Shown here piece by piece: positions 1-10,734 of a stretch of DNA of 64,000 nt; within the stretch, counting starts at the first letter, position 1; each line of letters begins with the position of its first letter. The DNA is from Prorocentrum cordatum. Its lineage: Eukaryota; Sar; Dinophyceae; Prorocentrales; Prorocentraceae. The DNA is taken from the NCBI GenBank assembly GCA_963575745.1, contig CAUYUJ010009446.1, positions 1,228,759 through 1,292,758 of the forward strand. The letters run 5' to 3'. The notes under the pieces were generated by a model. That model searched no databases. It was not told where the DNA came from and saw only the letters and a list, made by a program, of their open reading frames with translations. The position numbers and the translations under genes are program-made.

Positions 1-1300
1 AATGGCCTGCGGCTCATCCCGTCGCCGTGCTTGGGGGGTCAACAGGGAAGTCCTTGGGGGGGTATCAGACTCGCTCTTGGGCAGGGGAGGTCCTGGTCCT
101 TGGCCGTGCGAGGTCCTCGGCACTTGACGACAGAAACGCGATGGCCATGTCCAAGATGTCGTGGGACTTTGTCGACACCGATCCCGGTCACGGTCCATGT
201 TGGCCATCTCCGATCCGCGAGGATGACCCACGAATTGGTGGTGACCAGTATGGACGGTTACCAAGATCCACACAGACGTTTCTGCGTTCAGTCTCGGTCA
301 TGGTCCTCGTCTTCTTTCCTTCCTTTTCACGCGAAAACGATTGAAGAATTCAAGTGGTCCGAGTGCGTATCTTTGGGGCTCAGAGGGCTCACGCTCGACG
401 CCTCGGAAACGCCCAGGAATTCTGGCAAGTGGGGGGTACCCTCGATAATTTTGCACATCCCCTGGCACTCGCAGCTGCCCTGGGGCACCCCACTGCTTGT
501 GTTCAGAGCACGGTGGTGGATACGATGGAGGAGGAGAAGAGGGACGAGACGGCCTCCTCCTCCTCCTCCTCCTTATCAAGGAGACTGTAAGTATTGCTCT
601 CGCCCCAGATCCTGACCCCCAGAGGCCTCCACAGGCCCCGCAGGGGCCAACAGCGGCCGAACGTGTCCCCTCTCGAACCTCGAGCGTCGATGGCAAGACT
701 TGGCAGGATGAGAAGGAGGAGGCGGAGGAGGAGATTCGCGTTCCGCCTGCAAGGAGATCGCGGTCCGCTACATTAAGACATGGTTCACCCACGGGCTGTT
801 GGCTGGCATCGGTTGGGTCGGTGCTCGGTGCATGCATTGGTTCGCAGCAGCGGCGCAGCGGCGCCGTCTCATGGCACGGGCCAGGGAAGGGAAAGGACTG
901 GGTAGGAGGAGGCAGCTGGCAGGTGGCAGGATGGAGTTAGGGATGCCACGTAGAAATAAACGGTATACAGGGACGTCGTTGGCACAGTACCCATATGTGA
1001 ACACATTTCCTCAAATTCAAAGTTTGAAGGGTACCCTGCCCGATCCTTCCACTGGTCCGACTGAATAAAATGGCCCCTCCAAGAAACCACATACTAGCAT
1101 ATAGTTCCTACGGCAGTCTGAAAGGATGATTTCACCGTTCTGCTCGGATATGTCGGCCGCCAGGGAGCTTGAGCTTAGGCAGGCGTGCGGATGGTGGGAC
1201 GCGCAGTCTTAGTGCCACCGCAGATGTGACTTTGCGATGTTGCAGATCAAGTTTTGCAGAGCTTAATTATGTCCTGTGCAGTCCGCTTGGCCCGTTAGTG
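1..1300. other. Leading stretch without a recognised gene
   Basis: I see no conserved domain on either strand here. Open frames of 60-190 codons overlap in several frames and look like the by-product of high GC content. A short (TCC) run lies near 555-575 and a purine-rich (GGA) run near 712-740. Confidence 0.5.
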
Positions 1301-1340
1301 TGAGGACTCAGGGTTTCTCCGGTGATCAGGATTTGGCCTG

Positions 1341-1545
1341 GTGTTCTGGGTTTTTCCCCTGGTGGGCGCTTCGTGTGCGCCTCATGTGGCCTGGGCGTTC
1401 TGGGTTCTCGCCTGGTTGGCGCCCGTGGACGCGTGGGCGCTTCGTGTTGGCTGGATGTTACCAGTTTTCGCCTGGCGGGCGCCCGTCGCATGTTGGTTGG
1501 GAGTTCTGGGTTCTCGCCTGTCGGGCGCCCGTGGGCGTTTCTTGG
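1341..1545. repeat. Degenerate minisatellite, unit about 55-60 bp
   Basis: The phrases GTTCTGGGTT, CGCCTGG and GGGCGCCCGT recur about four times with drift. The open frames across it on both strands are a consequence of the repeat and not evidence of coding. Confidence 0.6.
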
Positions 1546-1652
1546 GCGCTCCGCGGCCACCACATATCTTGCAACACGTCGCTCCCACCACGCAGCTTGC
1601 ACCACTAGCCAGCTTGCTCGAGATTACTTCCGCCACACGCACACGCTGATTG

Positions 1653-1964
1653 AGTCAATGCACCCCTTCCGCACCACCAACCTTTCGCCCTGCCTGCTAT
1701 CTCTCCTCGCGCGCACTGCTTGTCGTACTGACTAAGTACTTTTTCTTCCGCAACTATACTACTTTGGCTCTAGGGGAAACGGAAAAGGAGCGAGCCTGCG
1801 GCGAGCGCGCGTGCGTCGGCCGGCGGGCCGGCCTCCTCCCTTCAGTGTTACTTTAGTGTATGTTTGACGGCATTACCCCTTTTTTCCCCATGTCATCTGC
1901 GGAGCCCACGGACCATGATATATAATCGGAACATTTTGAAGGGATGATGAATATCCCGGCAAAA
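1653..1964 (+). repeat. LTR-like direct repeat, left copy
   Basis: It begins AGTCAATGCACCCCTTCC and ends with the codons Met-Asn-Ile-Pro-Ala-Lys. It matches 31789-32099 through a C/T-rich leader, a GTGCGTCGGCCGGCGGGCC block, TTACTTTAGTGTATG, and an ATG-initiated ORF start. Similarity stops abruptly at both ends. It could be an LTR or the 5' end of a retroposed transcript present twice. Confidence 0.65.
1761..1773 (+). other. Possible spliced-leader relic, degraded copy
   Basis: ACTTTGGCTCTAG resembles the last 13 bases of the dinoflagellate spliced leader (ATTTTGGCTCAAG) with two differences. The equivalent place in the right repeat, 31898-31910, differs at one base. The upstream part of the leader is not recognisable, so chance is possible. 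Confidence 0.25.
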
Positions 1965-2711
1965 GACGGGTTATCAGCCGAAACGGCGGCACAGCCGCTA
2001 GCTTCGCAGAGCATGGGATCGCAAGAACCAACGCTCGGACGAACAGAAGACCGATGCCCTTCCGAGCGCAACGCAAGTATAGGCGCCTCAACGAGGCGAC
2101 AACATCCTCTCAACCTTCCCAGACAGAAAGCAACAGAGGCTGTGTTTGACTAGACAGAAAGGGATTCATCGGTTGATTCGGTGACAAGATCCAGAGAGCA
2201 ATCCTCGGGCGGAAGGTATGGCACAGCCAAAACTTCCGCCGAGGGACCATCTGAGTTGGTGTCGGTACACCTTGGCTTTCAGCCATCGATCGATGTAGAT
2301 CTCGATATGGAAAAGTTGTTGGATCACATCCCCATCGAAATGTCGGGCGCCGAAAGCCCAGGCGCAGGACATGCGGTGCTGTGCGCGATGCATGGGCAGA
2401 GCGAGGCTACGAGCGATTTGCAATCTGAAGGGGGAAGTTGTCATTCGATTGAGAAGAACGAAGAAGATGCCCGATTCCACACCTCGCCTGGCCCCTCGCA
2501 GCGTTTCGATCCTCTCCCCGACCAGCGTGTCGGGTTCGCCTCGGGCCCAGACCCGTTAGTGAGTACGACGACTGACTATGTCACGGTTGAGGCCAGTCAG
2601 AAGGCCGTTCTTGATTCGGACGATGATCTCGAAGACGGAAGAGCCCAGACCAAGGTGGATGCCCGTCGGCACAGCCGATGTCGAGCAACCCCGACGCAGT
2701 GCGTGCAGTGA
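1890..2711 (+). pseudogene. ORF1 (gag-like) amino-terminal remnant
   Basis: The ATG at 1890 opens Met-Ser-Ser-Ala-Glu-Pro-Thr-Asp-His, the same start as at 32025 in the right repeat. In this copy a Leu codon has become TAA after about 11 codons, and the same frame then continues to 2711 with further stops near 2151 and before 2181. The part from 2181 on is acidic (Asp-Val-Asp-Leu-Asp-Met-Glu) and Ser/Thr rich, with no domain I recognise. By position ahead of a copia polyprotein it would be the first part of a gag-like protein, but that is inference. Two ACA-loop hairpins fall inside (2211-2237 and 2664-2680) and one overlaps the early part (1986-1998). Confidence 0.45.
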
Positions 2712-3379
2712 GGAATGCGCGAGAAAGTACAGGCATGACTCCCCATCCATTGACGAAGAAACCGAAGGGTGAGAACGATGACTTGAATACCTCGCCCTTA
2801 CTGCAGGGCTTCTACAGACCAGACTTCTCACGGCCCAGGACTAACATGGACAGGATACCAGAACTTGATGAGCTCGTAATGCAGGACGAAAGAGCCGAAC
2901 TAGCACAGAGCATGGACGTTGATATCATCGAGAGGAGTGCGGGAAGAAGGGAACAACACACGCCTGCCCCCAGCAGTGAACGGGGGCGCTCCAGCAAGGC
3001 CTCCAGGGCTGGGCGTTCAAGCCCCAGGTGGTTTGATGCCTTTGACTCGCTGCGGATGTCATCGAACAGAACCACCAGCAGCTTCTCGATGCGGGAGGGC
3101 CGCTGGAACGCCGGGCCAACATGCCCCGCTCGGGCGGAGAACCGATGCCCGGGGAAAGCGCGCAAACCGGGGAGTTCAGGTAGAAGGCCAGTATGTTCCC
3201 AATGTTCGAATGTTTGCCCCAAATGTAATCTGGCATGGCTTTGTGGGGGGGGTGCATCGCAAAGGAAGAGCGCAGTTGCCATCGTATCGCGATTCAAGAG
3301 TGCGCGGAAAGAAATAAACAGGATCGGATCGGGAGCAGCTGACGGCTGCGAGCACACATGTGCAACATATCATCTCTGA
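2678..3379 (+). pseudogene. ORF1 middle remnant, shifted frame
   Basis: A 233-codon open frame overlaps the end of the previous ORF in a different frame, as expected from a frameshift in a once continuous gene. It is rich in Arg, Ser, Asp and Glu; near residues 172-188 it carries Cys-x2-Cys-x4-Cys-x2-Cys, which could bind zinc. No family was recognised. It leads directly into the coiled-coil stretch downstream, supporting one parent gene. Confidence 0.4.
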
Positions 3380-3815
3380 GGCGCAGTAAAATAAGAAAGC
3401 CGCCGAAGAGACTCAACGACTGCCTGTGGCTTCCGAGGCTGAGAGACAAGAAATTGCACAACAGATGGAGCGTGAAAAACCATCATTGTGGAACATGCGC
3501 AGAAACTGCTACAGCATGCTGAGGCCAACGTAGCAGGGGTTATAGATGAAGCACGACGGCGCTTTGCTCAAGAGGAGATTGGAAGATTTGAGAACCCAGA
3601 GCATAGCTGAACAACTGGCGTCAGACTCTCAGCAGAAGGCTGAGAGGGAGAAGGCTGGATACAGAGAGAAGGCCGATGCAGCGAGGAGGGAAGGAGAGAA
3701 AGAAGCCCGAGAACAAGCAGCGCGATAAAATCAGGAGCTCCGCAATCAATTTGAAGCTGCTAGACTCGAGGCCGAAAGAGTAAAATCGGAAGCCCTGTGA
3801 GCCCTTCGAGAACAA
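3361..3815 (+). pseudogene. Coiled-coil segment of gag-like ORF1, frameshifted
   Basis: Reading across two or three frames gives a run rich in Glu, Gln, Arg, Lys and Ala with heptad character: Glu-Ala-Glu-Arg-Gln-Glu-Ile-Ala-Gln-Gln-Met near 3435-3475, then Gln-Gln-Lys-Ala-Glu-Arg-Glu-Lys and Glu-Ala-Ala-Arg-Leu-Glu-Ala-Glu-Arg up to about 3790. Single-base shifts and stops interrupt it. Long coiled coils are common in the assembly part of retroelement gag proteins, so an oligomerisation role is plausible but not shown. The heptamer satellite begins about 30 bp after the recognisable coding ends. Confidence 0.45.
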
Positions 3816-3845
3816 GAGCAGAAGGCCCAGGTAACCCACACATGG

Positions 3846-4170
3846 ACCACCGGCCGCCCGGGTCGCGCCCGGACCCCGGACCCCGGACCCCGGACCCCGG
3901 ACCCCGGACCCCGGACCCCGGACCCCGGACCCCGGACCCCAGACCCTGGACCCCGGACCCCGGACCCCGGACCTCGGAGCCCGGAGCCCGGAACCGGCAG
4001 CCTGGAGCCTGGACCCCGGAGCCCGGGCCCCGGACCCTGGACCCCGGACCCCGGACCCTGGACCCCGGACCTCGGACACCAGCCCCCGGACCCCGGACCC
4101 CGGACCCCGGACCCCGAACCCCGGACCCCGGACCCCGGACCCCAGACCCCGGACCCCGGACCCCGGAAAT
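3846..4170. repeat. Heptamer satellite (CCCCGGA)n, array 1
   Basis: About 45 copies of a 7-bp unit, with degenerate stretches in the middle. Because 7 is not a multiple of 3, all frames stay open and spell Gly-Pro-Ser or Arg-Thr-Pro-Asp repeats on the two strands. These are not genes. Confidence 0.95.
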
Positions 4171-4173
4171 CGA

Positions 4174-4521
4174 GAGCCGGTTTAGCTTCCCCCAGCACGG
4201 CGTACGCACGGCTCTCGGCACGGCGCCCAGCACCGCACACAGCACAGCACATGGCACGGCACAGCACGGCAACACCCTGCCACATAACATGGAACCTAAG
4301 GCGGCCCCGAAGCGCACGCCCATCAGAACCCGAAGGGTGATTCTTCAAGGGAGGCCTTGCCTTGAAGGGCGGGAGCTCTTTCAAAATGAACTTCTCGCTT
4401 GAGCTCCCTTTGATGCTCTCCGGAGGTGTCCCAGGGAAGGGCGCCGTGCGAGGCCGTCTGGGGGCTGAGGGGGCAACTAGAGAAGGCCACAGGATTAGGT
4501 TGAGGGCGGTTCCTTTTTCAT
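4174..4521. other. Spacer with a segment repeated at 7262-7476
   Basis: No gene was recognised. From about 4393 on (CTTGAGCTCCCTT, GGCGCCGTGCGAGG, GGCCACAGGAT) the sequence is repeated with differences at 7270-7390, directly ahead of the third composite repeat, so it probably belongs to the same composite unit. Confidence 0.55.
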
Positions 4522-5452
4522 TATCCCGGCAAAGCAACCTAACAACGATGTGTAGAAGCATAGCTGGAAACATTGCCTGTGGTATTCATGTAAGAGTGCT
4601 GTTGTAGAATTCTGGTGTTCTCGCAGTCGCATTCGGATTCGCAGTAGCAGTCGCAGTGGCAACATCAGCGGCAGTCGCAGTGGCACTGCCAGTAGTTGCA
4701 CTAGCAATAGCTACACTAGCAGCAGCAACAGAAGCAGCAGCAGTAATAGTAACAGTAGTAGTAGCAGTCGAAGTAGTAGTGAAGGTAGTAGTGGTAACAG
4801 TGAAGTAGTAGTTGTAGTGTGTGGAGTGAACGAGTAGGAGTGATGGGAGGAGTGGTAGTAGCAGTAGAAACACTGCTTTCGATAACGGTATCTCCAAATG
4901 GGATCATTGTATACATGTTTTCCGGGGATGGAATTCTGGGAATTCGAAGAGCCCGAAGTGGCGTACAGTTGGCTCCGGGCATTCAAAATGTGGCCCGGGA
5001 GTGGAGTTCTGGGAAGTGGAAGAGCACGAAGTGGCCTACAGTTGGCTCCGGGCATCCAAAATGTGGCCCGGGAATGGAGTTCTGGGAAGTCCAAGAGCAC
5101 GAAGTGGCCTACAGTTGGCTCCGGGCATCCAAAATGTGGCCCGGGAGTGGAGTTCTGGGAAGTCGAAGAGCACGAAGAGACATACAGTTGGCTCCGGGCA
5201 TCCAAAATGTGGCCCGGGAATGGAGTTCTGGGAAGTCGAAGAGCACGACGTGGCCTACAGTTGGCTCCGGGCATTCAAAATGTGGCCCGGGAATGGAGTT
5301 CTGGGAGGTCGAAGAGCACGAAGTGTGTGACTGTTTGCGAAAAACACATTAACGAGTTCGGACCCAGCTCCCCGGATGCCCCCCTGTGGCGTCATCTGCT
5401 GCTCTCTTTGTTGGACCACTACTAGAAACCTATCAGTCTTCCTGTTAGGTAA
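4522..5452 (+). repeat. Composite satellite unit, copy A
   Basis: Order: a leader starting TTATCCCGGCAAAGCAACC; a (CAGTAG/CAGTCG)-like low-complexity core (4617-4815); a 73-bp tandem array (4925-5335); and a tail with ACCTATCAGTCTTCCTGTTAGG. The same order recurs in two further copies, so this is a higher-order repeat of about 0.9-2 kb. Confidence 0.75.
4925..5335 (+). repeat. 73-bp tandem array, copy A
   Basis: Five to six units carrying GGAGTTCTGGG, AGAGCACGAAGTGGCC and CAGTTGGCTCCGGGCATTC. Starts are 73 bp apart (5003, 5076, 5149). The unit length shifts the frame at each copy, so the overlapping open frames are repeat artefacts. Confidence 0.9.
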
Positions 5453-5628
5453 TTATCCCGGCAAGCAAACCTAAAGCGATGTGTAGGAGCAGATCTGGAA
5501 GCATTCCCCTTAAGATTCAGATGAGAATCCGGTTGTACAATTCTGCTGTTCTCGCAGTCGCAGTCGTAGTCGCATTCGCGATGACAGTCGCAGTGGCAAC
5601 GGCAGTCGCAGTCGCAGTCACAGCCTCA

Positions 5629-6546
5629 GCCACAGCCTCAGCCTGCCTCAGCATCAGCCTTCCTCAGCCTCAGCCTGCCTCAGCCTCAGCCTCAGCCTGC
5701 CTTCGCCTCGGCCTCAGCCTCAGCTGCCTCATCTCAGCCATGCATCAGCCTCAGCCGCGCCTCCGCTGCCTCAGCCTCAGCCTCAGCCTGCCTCAGCTCA
5801 GCGCAGCCACCGCCTCACCTCAGCCTGCCTTCAGCCTCAGCCTCAGCCTGCCTCAGCCTCAGCCTCAGCCTCAGCCTTCCTCAGCCTCAGCCTGCCTCAT
5901 CCTCAGCCTCAGCCTGCCTCGGCCTCAGCCTGCGTCAGCCTCAGCCTCAGCCTGCCTCAGCCTCAGCCTGCCTCAGCCTCAGCCTCAGCCTTGCTTAGCC
6001 TCAGCCTCAGTCTGCCTTCACACTCGCCTCAGCTCAGCTGCCTCAGCCTCACCCTGCCTTCAGATCAGCCTCGCCTCAGCCTGCCTCAGCCTCAAGCCTG
6101 CCTCAGCCTCAGCCTCAGCCCTGCCTCAGCCTGCCTCAGCTCAGCCTCAGCCTGTTCAGCCTCCGCTCGTCTGCTTCAGCCTCGGCCTCAGCCTCCAGCC
6201 TGCCTAGCCTCACCAGGCATTCAGCCTGGCCTCAGAGTTCTCTGCGGGGTCGATCTGCTTCCTCGCCTCAGCCTCAGCCTGCCGTCACGCCTCAGTCCCC
6301 ACCTCCAGCCCTGCGTCCGCCTCGGCCTCAGTCTGCCTGCAGCCTCGCCTCAGCTCAGCCTGCTTCTAGCCTCAGCCTGCTCAGCCTGAAGCCTCAGCCT
6401 CAGCCCTGCCTCACATAATCAGCCTGCTCTCAGCTCAGCCTCAGCCTCAGTCTGCTTCAGCCTCAGCCTCAGTCTGCCTTCAGCCTCGGCCTCAGCCTCA
6501 GCCTGCCTCAGCCTCAGCCTGCCTCGGCCGCAGCATCAGCCTGCCT
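5629..6546. repeat. (CTCAGC)-type satellite, array 1
   Basis: CAGCCT hexamers interspersed with CTGCCTCAGC. Frames on + read as Ser/Ala/Gln/Pro/Leu low complexity, with no gene-like feature. Confidence 0.9.
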
Positions 6547-6550
6547 CAGC

Positions 6551-7110
6551 ATTCAAAATGTGGCCAAGGAATGGAGTTCTGGGAACTAGAAGAACACGAA
6601 GTGGCCTACATTTGGCTCCGGGCATTCAAAATCATGCCCAGGAATGGAGTTCTGGGAACTTGAAGAGCACGAAGTGGCCTACAGTTGGCTCCGGGCATCC
6701 AAAATGTGGCCCGGGAAGGGAGTTCTGGGAAGTCGAAGAGCACGAAGTGGCCTACGTTGGGCTCCCGGGCATTCAGAATTTGGCCCAGGAATCGAGTTTT
6801 GGGAACTCGAAGACCACGAAGGTAGCCCTACAGTTGGCTCCGGTGCATTCAGAATGTGGCCCGGGAATAAAGTTCTGGGAACATCGAAACCACGAAGTAG
6901 CTACAATTGGCTTCCAGGCGTTCGAATGCGGCCCTGGAATGGAGTCTGGGAACTCGAAGAGACGAAGTGGCCTACAGTTGCTCCGGGCCTTCAAATGTGG
7001 CCCCGGAATGGAGTTCTGGGAAGTCTAGCTTCAAGGATGGCCCTACGTTGGCTCCATGCATTCAGAATGTGGCCGTGGAAGGAGTTCTGGGAGGTCGAAG
7101 AGCACAGAAG
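6551..7110 (+). repeat. 73-bp tandem array, copy B
   Basis: About seven to eight diverged units of the 73-bp repeat with small indels. Confidence 0.85.
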
Positions 7111-7639
7111 TGTGTGACTGTTGCGAAAATAAACGCATTCGGCACACGAGTTACTGGACACAGCTCCCCGGGTCCCGCCCCGACCTCCCTGTGGAGTCAT
7201 CTGCTGTCTCTTGTTTTGACACCACTAAAACCTATCAGTCTAAGCTGTTAGGTAAAAATGTGGTCTTCGCTTGAGCTCCCTTCGAAGTCCCCTGGGGGTG
7301 TCCCGGGGGGGGGCGCCGTGCGAGGCAGGGCCCGAGGCCTCTGGGGGCTGACGGGGCAACCAGAGTAGGCCACAGGATGAGGTTGAGGCCGGATTCGCCA
7401 GATCTCTCTGGCCGGATTCGCCGGATCTCGCCAGAGTCGCCGGATCTCGCCGGAGGTCGCCCGATCTCGCCGAAATTTTCCCGGCAAAGCAACCTAACAG
7501 CGATGTTTAGGGAGCATATCGGGAAGCATTCCCCTTAATATTCCATGCGAATCCATTTATAGAACTCTGCTGGTTTCCGCAGTCCGCAGTCGATTCGCGA
7601 ATGAAAGTACGCAGTGCCAACGGCAGGTCGCAGTCAAAC

Positions 7640-8498
7640 AGCCTCAGCCTCAGCCCTGCTCAGCCTCAGCCTCAGCCTGCCTTCAGCTGCCTCAGCCTCA
7701 GCTCAGCCTGCTTCAGCCTCAGCCTCAGTCTGCCTTCAGCCTCGGCCTCAGCCTCAGCCTGCCTCGCCTCGCCCTCAGCCTCAGCCTCAGCCTCAGCCTC
7801 AGTCCTCCTCAGCCTCACCTGCCTCGCCTCAGCCTCAGCCTGCTTCAGCCTCAGCCTCAATCTGCCTCAGCCTCGGCCTCAGCCTCAGCCTGCCTCAGCC
7901 TCAGCCTGCATCAGCCTCAGCCTCAGCCTCAGCTCAGCCTGCCTCAGCCTCAGCCTGCCTTAGCCTCAGCCTCAGCCTGCCTCAGCCTCAGCCTCAGCCT
8001 GCTTCAGCCTCAGCCTCAGTCTGCCTTCAGCCTCAGCCTCAGCCTGCATCAGCCTCAGCCTCAGCCTCAGCCTCAGCCTCAGCCTCACCCTGCCTCAGCC
8101 TCATCAGCCTCAGCCTCAGCCTCAGCCTCGGCCTTCAGCCTCGCCTCAGCCTCAGCCTCAGCCTCAGCCTCAGCCTCAGCCTCAGCCTCAGCCTCAGCCT
8201 GCCTCAGCATCAGCCTGCCTCAGCCTCAGCCTCAGCCTCAGCCTGCCTCAGCCTCAGCCTCAGCCTGCTTCAGCCTCGCCTCAGTCTGCCTTCAGCCTCG
8301 GCCTCAGCCTCAGCCTGCCTCAGCCTCAGCCTGCATCAGCCTGAGCCTCAGCCTCAGCCTGCCTCAGCATCAGCCTGCTCAGCCTCAGCCTCAGCCTCAG
8401 CCTGCTTCAGCCTGAGCCTCAGTCTGCCTTCAGCCTCGGCCTCAGCCTCAGCCTGCCTCAGCCTCAGCCTGCCTCAGCCTCAGCCTCAGCCTGCCTCA
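7640..8498. repeat. (CTCAGC)-type satellite, array 2
   Basis: Same hexamer family as 5629-6546. It contains a long almost pure CAGCCT stretch around 8050-8210. Confidence 0.9.
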
Positions 8499-8499
8499 G

Positions 8500-9065
8500 C
8501 ATTCAAAATGTGGCCCGGGAATGGAGTTCTGGGAACTCGAAGAACACGAAGTGGCCTGCAGTTGGCTCCGGGCATTCAAAATCATGCCCAGGAATAGAGT
8601 TCTGGGAACTCGAAGACCACGAAGTGGCCTACAGTTGGCTCCGGGCATTCAAAATCATGCCCAGGAATGGAATTTTGTGAGGTCGAAGAGCACGAAGTGG
8701 CCTACAGTTGGCTCCGGGCATTCAAAATGTGGCCCAGGATGGAGTTCTGGGAACTCGAAGACCACGAAGTGGCCTACAGTTGGCTCCGGGCATCCAGAGT
8801 GTGGCCCAGGAATGAAGTTCTGGGAGGTCGAAGAGCACGAAGTGGCCTACAGTTGGCTCCGGGCATTCAAAATGTGGCCCGGGAATGGAGTTCTTGGAAG
8901 TCGAAGAGCACGAAGTGGCCTACAGTTGGCTCCGGGCATTCAAAATGTGGCCCGGGAATGGAGTTCTGGGAAGTCGAAGAGCACGAAGTGGCCTATAGTT
9001 GGCTCCGGGCATTCAGAATGTGGCCCGGGAATTGAATTCTGGGAGGTCGAAGAGCACGAAGTGTG
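8500..9065 (+). repeat. 73-bp tandem array, copy C
   Basis: About eight units of the 73-bp repeat, the best conserved of the three arrays. Confidence 0.9.
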
Positions 9066-9189
9066 TGACTGTTTGCGAAAACTGAATTCGGACCCAGCTC
9101 CCCGGATGCCGCCCGGACCCCCCTGTGGAGTCATGATGCTCTCTTTTGACCCTATACTAGAAACCTATCGGTCTTCGCTGTTAAGTAAT

Positions 9190-9675
9190 TAAACAAGGGG
9201 GCGGTGGGCGGCCCACTCCCTCACGCGCTGGGGGTCAGGATGACGTGAGTTCCACAGAAACCCCACCACCTCACCTAACTTGGGAGTCCGGCTGTTGGCT
9301 ACACAACTGGACAGTCTTCGGCGCGAGGAGAAAATCAATCAGCCGAAGACTTCAGAGGAGGGGGGGACAGAAAGTCACACGAGGAGGACAAGGAGGACGA
9401 GGACAAGGCAGATGCTGACCCCTCCAAGCTCAGACCCCCTTCATCCGCGATCTGGCGACATGACAACTCACCCCCGCGCCGAGAAGGTGTGGATGAGCCC
9501 GCCCTCCTCCTCCTCCTCCTTCTTTCTCCTCCTCCTCCTCCTCCTCCTCCTCCTCCTTCTCCTCCGCCTCCCTCCCCTCCCTCCCGCCCTCCCTCCCTCC
9601 CTCCCTCCCTCCTTCAGGTGCGCGCGTGCTACTCGATGATGTCCCCCACTTTAATGTCCCGTCCGCCTGCCCGAC
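9190..9675. other. Spacer with (TCC)n tract
   Basis: No gene recognised. A pyrimidine tract of TCC and CCCT runs occupies about 9500-9616. Short frames on either side have no conserved features. Confidence 0.5.
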
Positions 9676-9679
9676 CCGC

Positions 9680-10189
9680 CCGACCCTGGACCCCAAACTC
9701 CAGACCCGGACCCCGGACCCCGGACCCTGGACCTCACACCCCGGCCCCCGGACCCCGGACCCCGAACCCCAGACTCCGGACCCCGGACCACGGACCCCGG
9801 ACCCCGGACCCCGGACCCCGGACCCGGGACCCCGGACCCCGGACCCCGGACCCCGGACCCCGGACCCCGGACCCCGGACCCCGGACCCCGGACCCCGGAC
9901 CCCGGACCCCGGACCCCGGACCCCGGACCCCGGACCCCGGACCCCGGACCCCGGACCCCGGACCCCGGACCCCGGACCCCGGACCCCGGACCCCGGACCC
10001 CGGACCCCGGACCCCCCCACCCCGGACCCCGGACCCCGGACCCCCCCCGGACCCCGGACCCCGGACCCCGGACCCCGGACCCCGGACCCCGACCCTGGAC
10101 CCCGGCCCCCGCCCCACGCCCGCAAGCCCCCGGACCCCGGACCCCCCACCCCGGACCCCGGACCCCAGACCCGGACCCCGGACCCGGGC
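9680..10189. repeat. Heptamer satellite (CCCCGGA)n, array 2
   Basis: About 65 copies of the same 7-bp unit as at 3846-4170; the central 9830-10010 is nearly perfect. The two arrays flank the composite units, and gag-like coding resumes shortly after this one. Confidence 0.95.
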
Positions 10190-10204
10190 AGCCGGAGGAC
10201 CATA

Positions 10205-10734
10205 AGTCTAACCAGAGATGAGGGCCAGAAAAGACTGGCCTGGCCGTTGCCTGGGGCCGTCTGAAGAGGCACGCAGATGAACAGATAAGAAGCAATGTTC
10301 TTGCCACTCGGGCCGCGAGTTGGGAAACCAGGAGGTTAAGGTCTGGCCTTGAGCAACACCGGATGGACAAAGAACCACGGGGCGCGGTTCGGTTAACTGG
10401 GTAACCCGCGACTTAGCCTTTCCCCCAAATAGGGTCAATCACCACGGCTTCGCCAGTAGAAGATGGCCCCAGGGAAGTGGTCGAATCAACGCCGGCACAG
10501 CCGGCGCGCGTTGAGCCGCCTCTTCGCCCGATCGCTGCTCGCCCCATTAGGAAGCCCGGCACCTCGCAAGCTCGAACGCGAACAGGCGCTCCGAGTCAGA
10601 TCTGTCACGTCTGCACAAAACTTTCGCCCGAAGTATGCAGGGGTCGTTTGAAGCGCACGCGTGAGGATCAATCTGGATATGGGCACCAAGCGTTGTGATG
10701 AGGTGATCGCGAGAAAAGGGGAGAACCCCGAGGC
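10205..10734 (+). pseudogene. Gag-region remnant upstream of main gag ORF
   Basis: Short + strand pieces in shifting frames link the satellite to the gag ORF. The clearest is 10477-10698, Pro/Arg rich with a Cys-x2-Cys (Ile-Cys-His-Val-Cys-Thr). A strong hairpin is at 10487-10513. No domain recognised; assigned by position and orientation. Confidence 0.3.
10487..10513 (+). other. ACA-loop hairpin
   Basis: Inner stem CGGC/GCCG closes an ACA loop; outer stem CAACGC/GCGTTG is separated from it by a 4-base bulge on the 3' side. An alternative pairing gives an uninterrupted 7-bp inner stem. Confidence 0.6.

Larger units (their letters stand above)
5453..7476 (+). repeat. Composite satellite unit, copy B
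   Basis: Same leader as copy A, then a (CAGCCT/CTCAGC) satellite (about 5629-6546), a 73-bp array (6551-7110), and the tail with CCTATCAGTCTAAGCTGTTAGG. It ends with the 7262-7476 segment shared with 4393-4521. The array here is more diverged than in A or C. Confidence 0.7.
7477..9189 (+). repeat. Composite satellite unit, copy C
   Basis: Leader CCCGGCAAAGCAACCTAAC, then the (CAGCCT) satellite (7640-8498), the 73-bp array (8500-9065), and the tail with GGACCCAGCTCCCCGGATG and AAACCTATCGGTC. It is the closest match to copy A in its tail. Confidence 0.75.

Noticed and set aside
3621-4573. Collagen-like Gly-Pro-Ser ORFs on both strands
   Set aside because: They are translations of the (CCCCGGA)n heptamer, whose 7-bp period leaves all frames open.
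5479-8597. Ser/Ala/Gln/Pro-rich ORFs up to 327 codons
   Set aside because: They are read-through of the CAGCCT satellite and stop where the satellite stops.
4925-9065. CRISPR-like regular arrays
   Set aside because: The 73-bp units are contiguous near-identical repeats without unique spacers, and the sequence is eukaryotic.
9430-10370. ORFs of 200-280 codons on both strands
   Set aside because: Same heptamer artefact; no non-repeat domain is attached.
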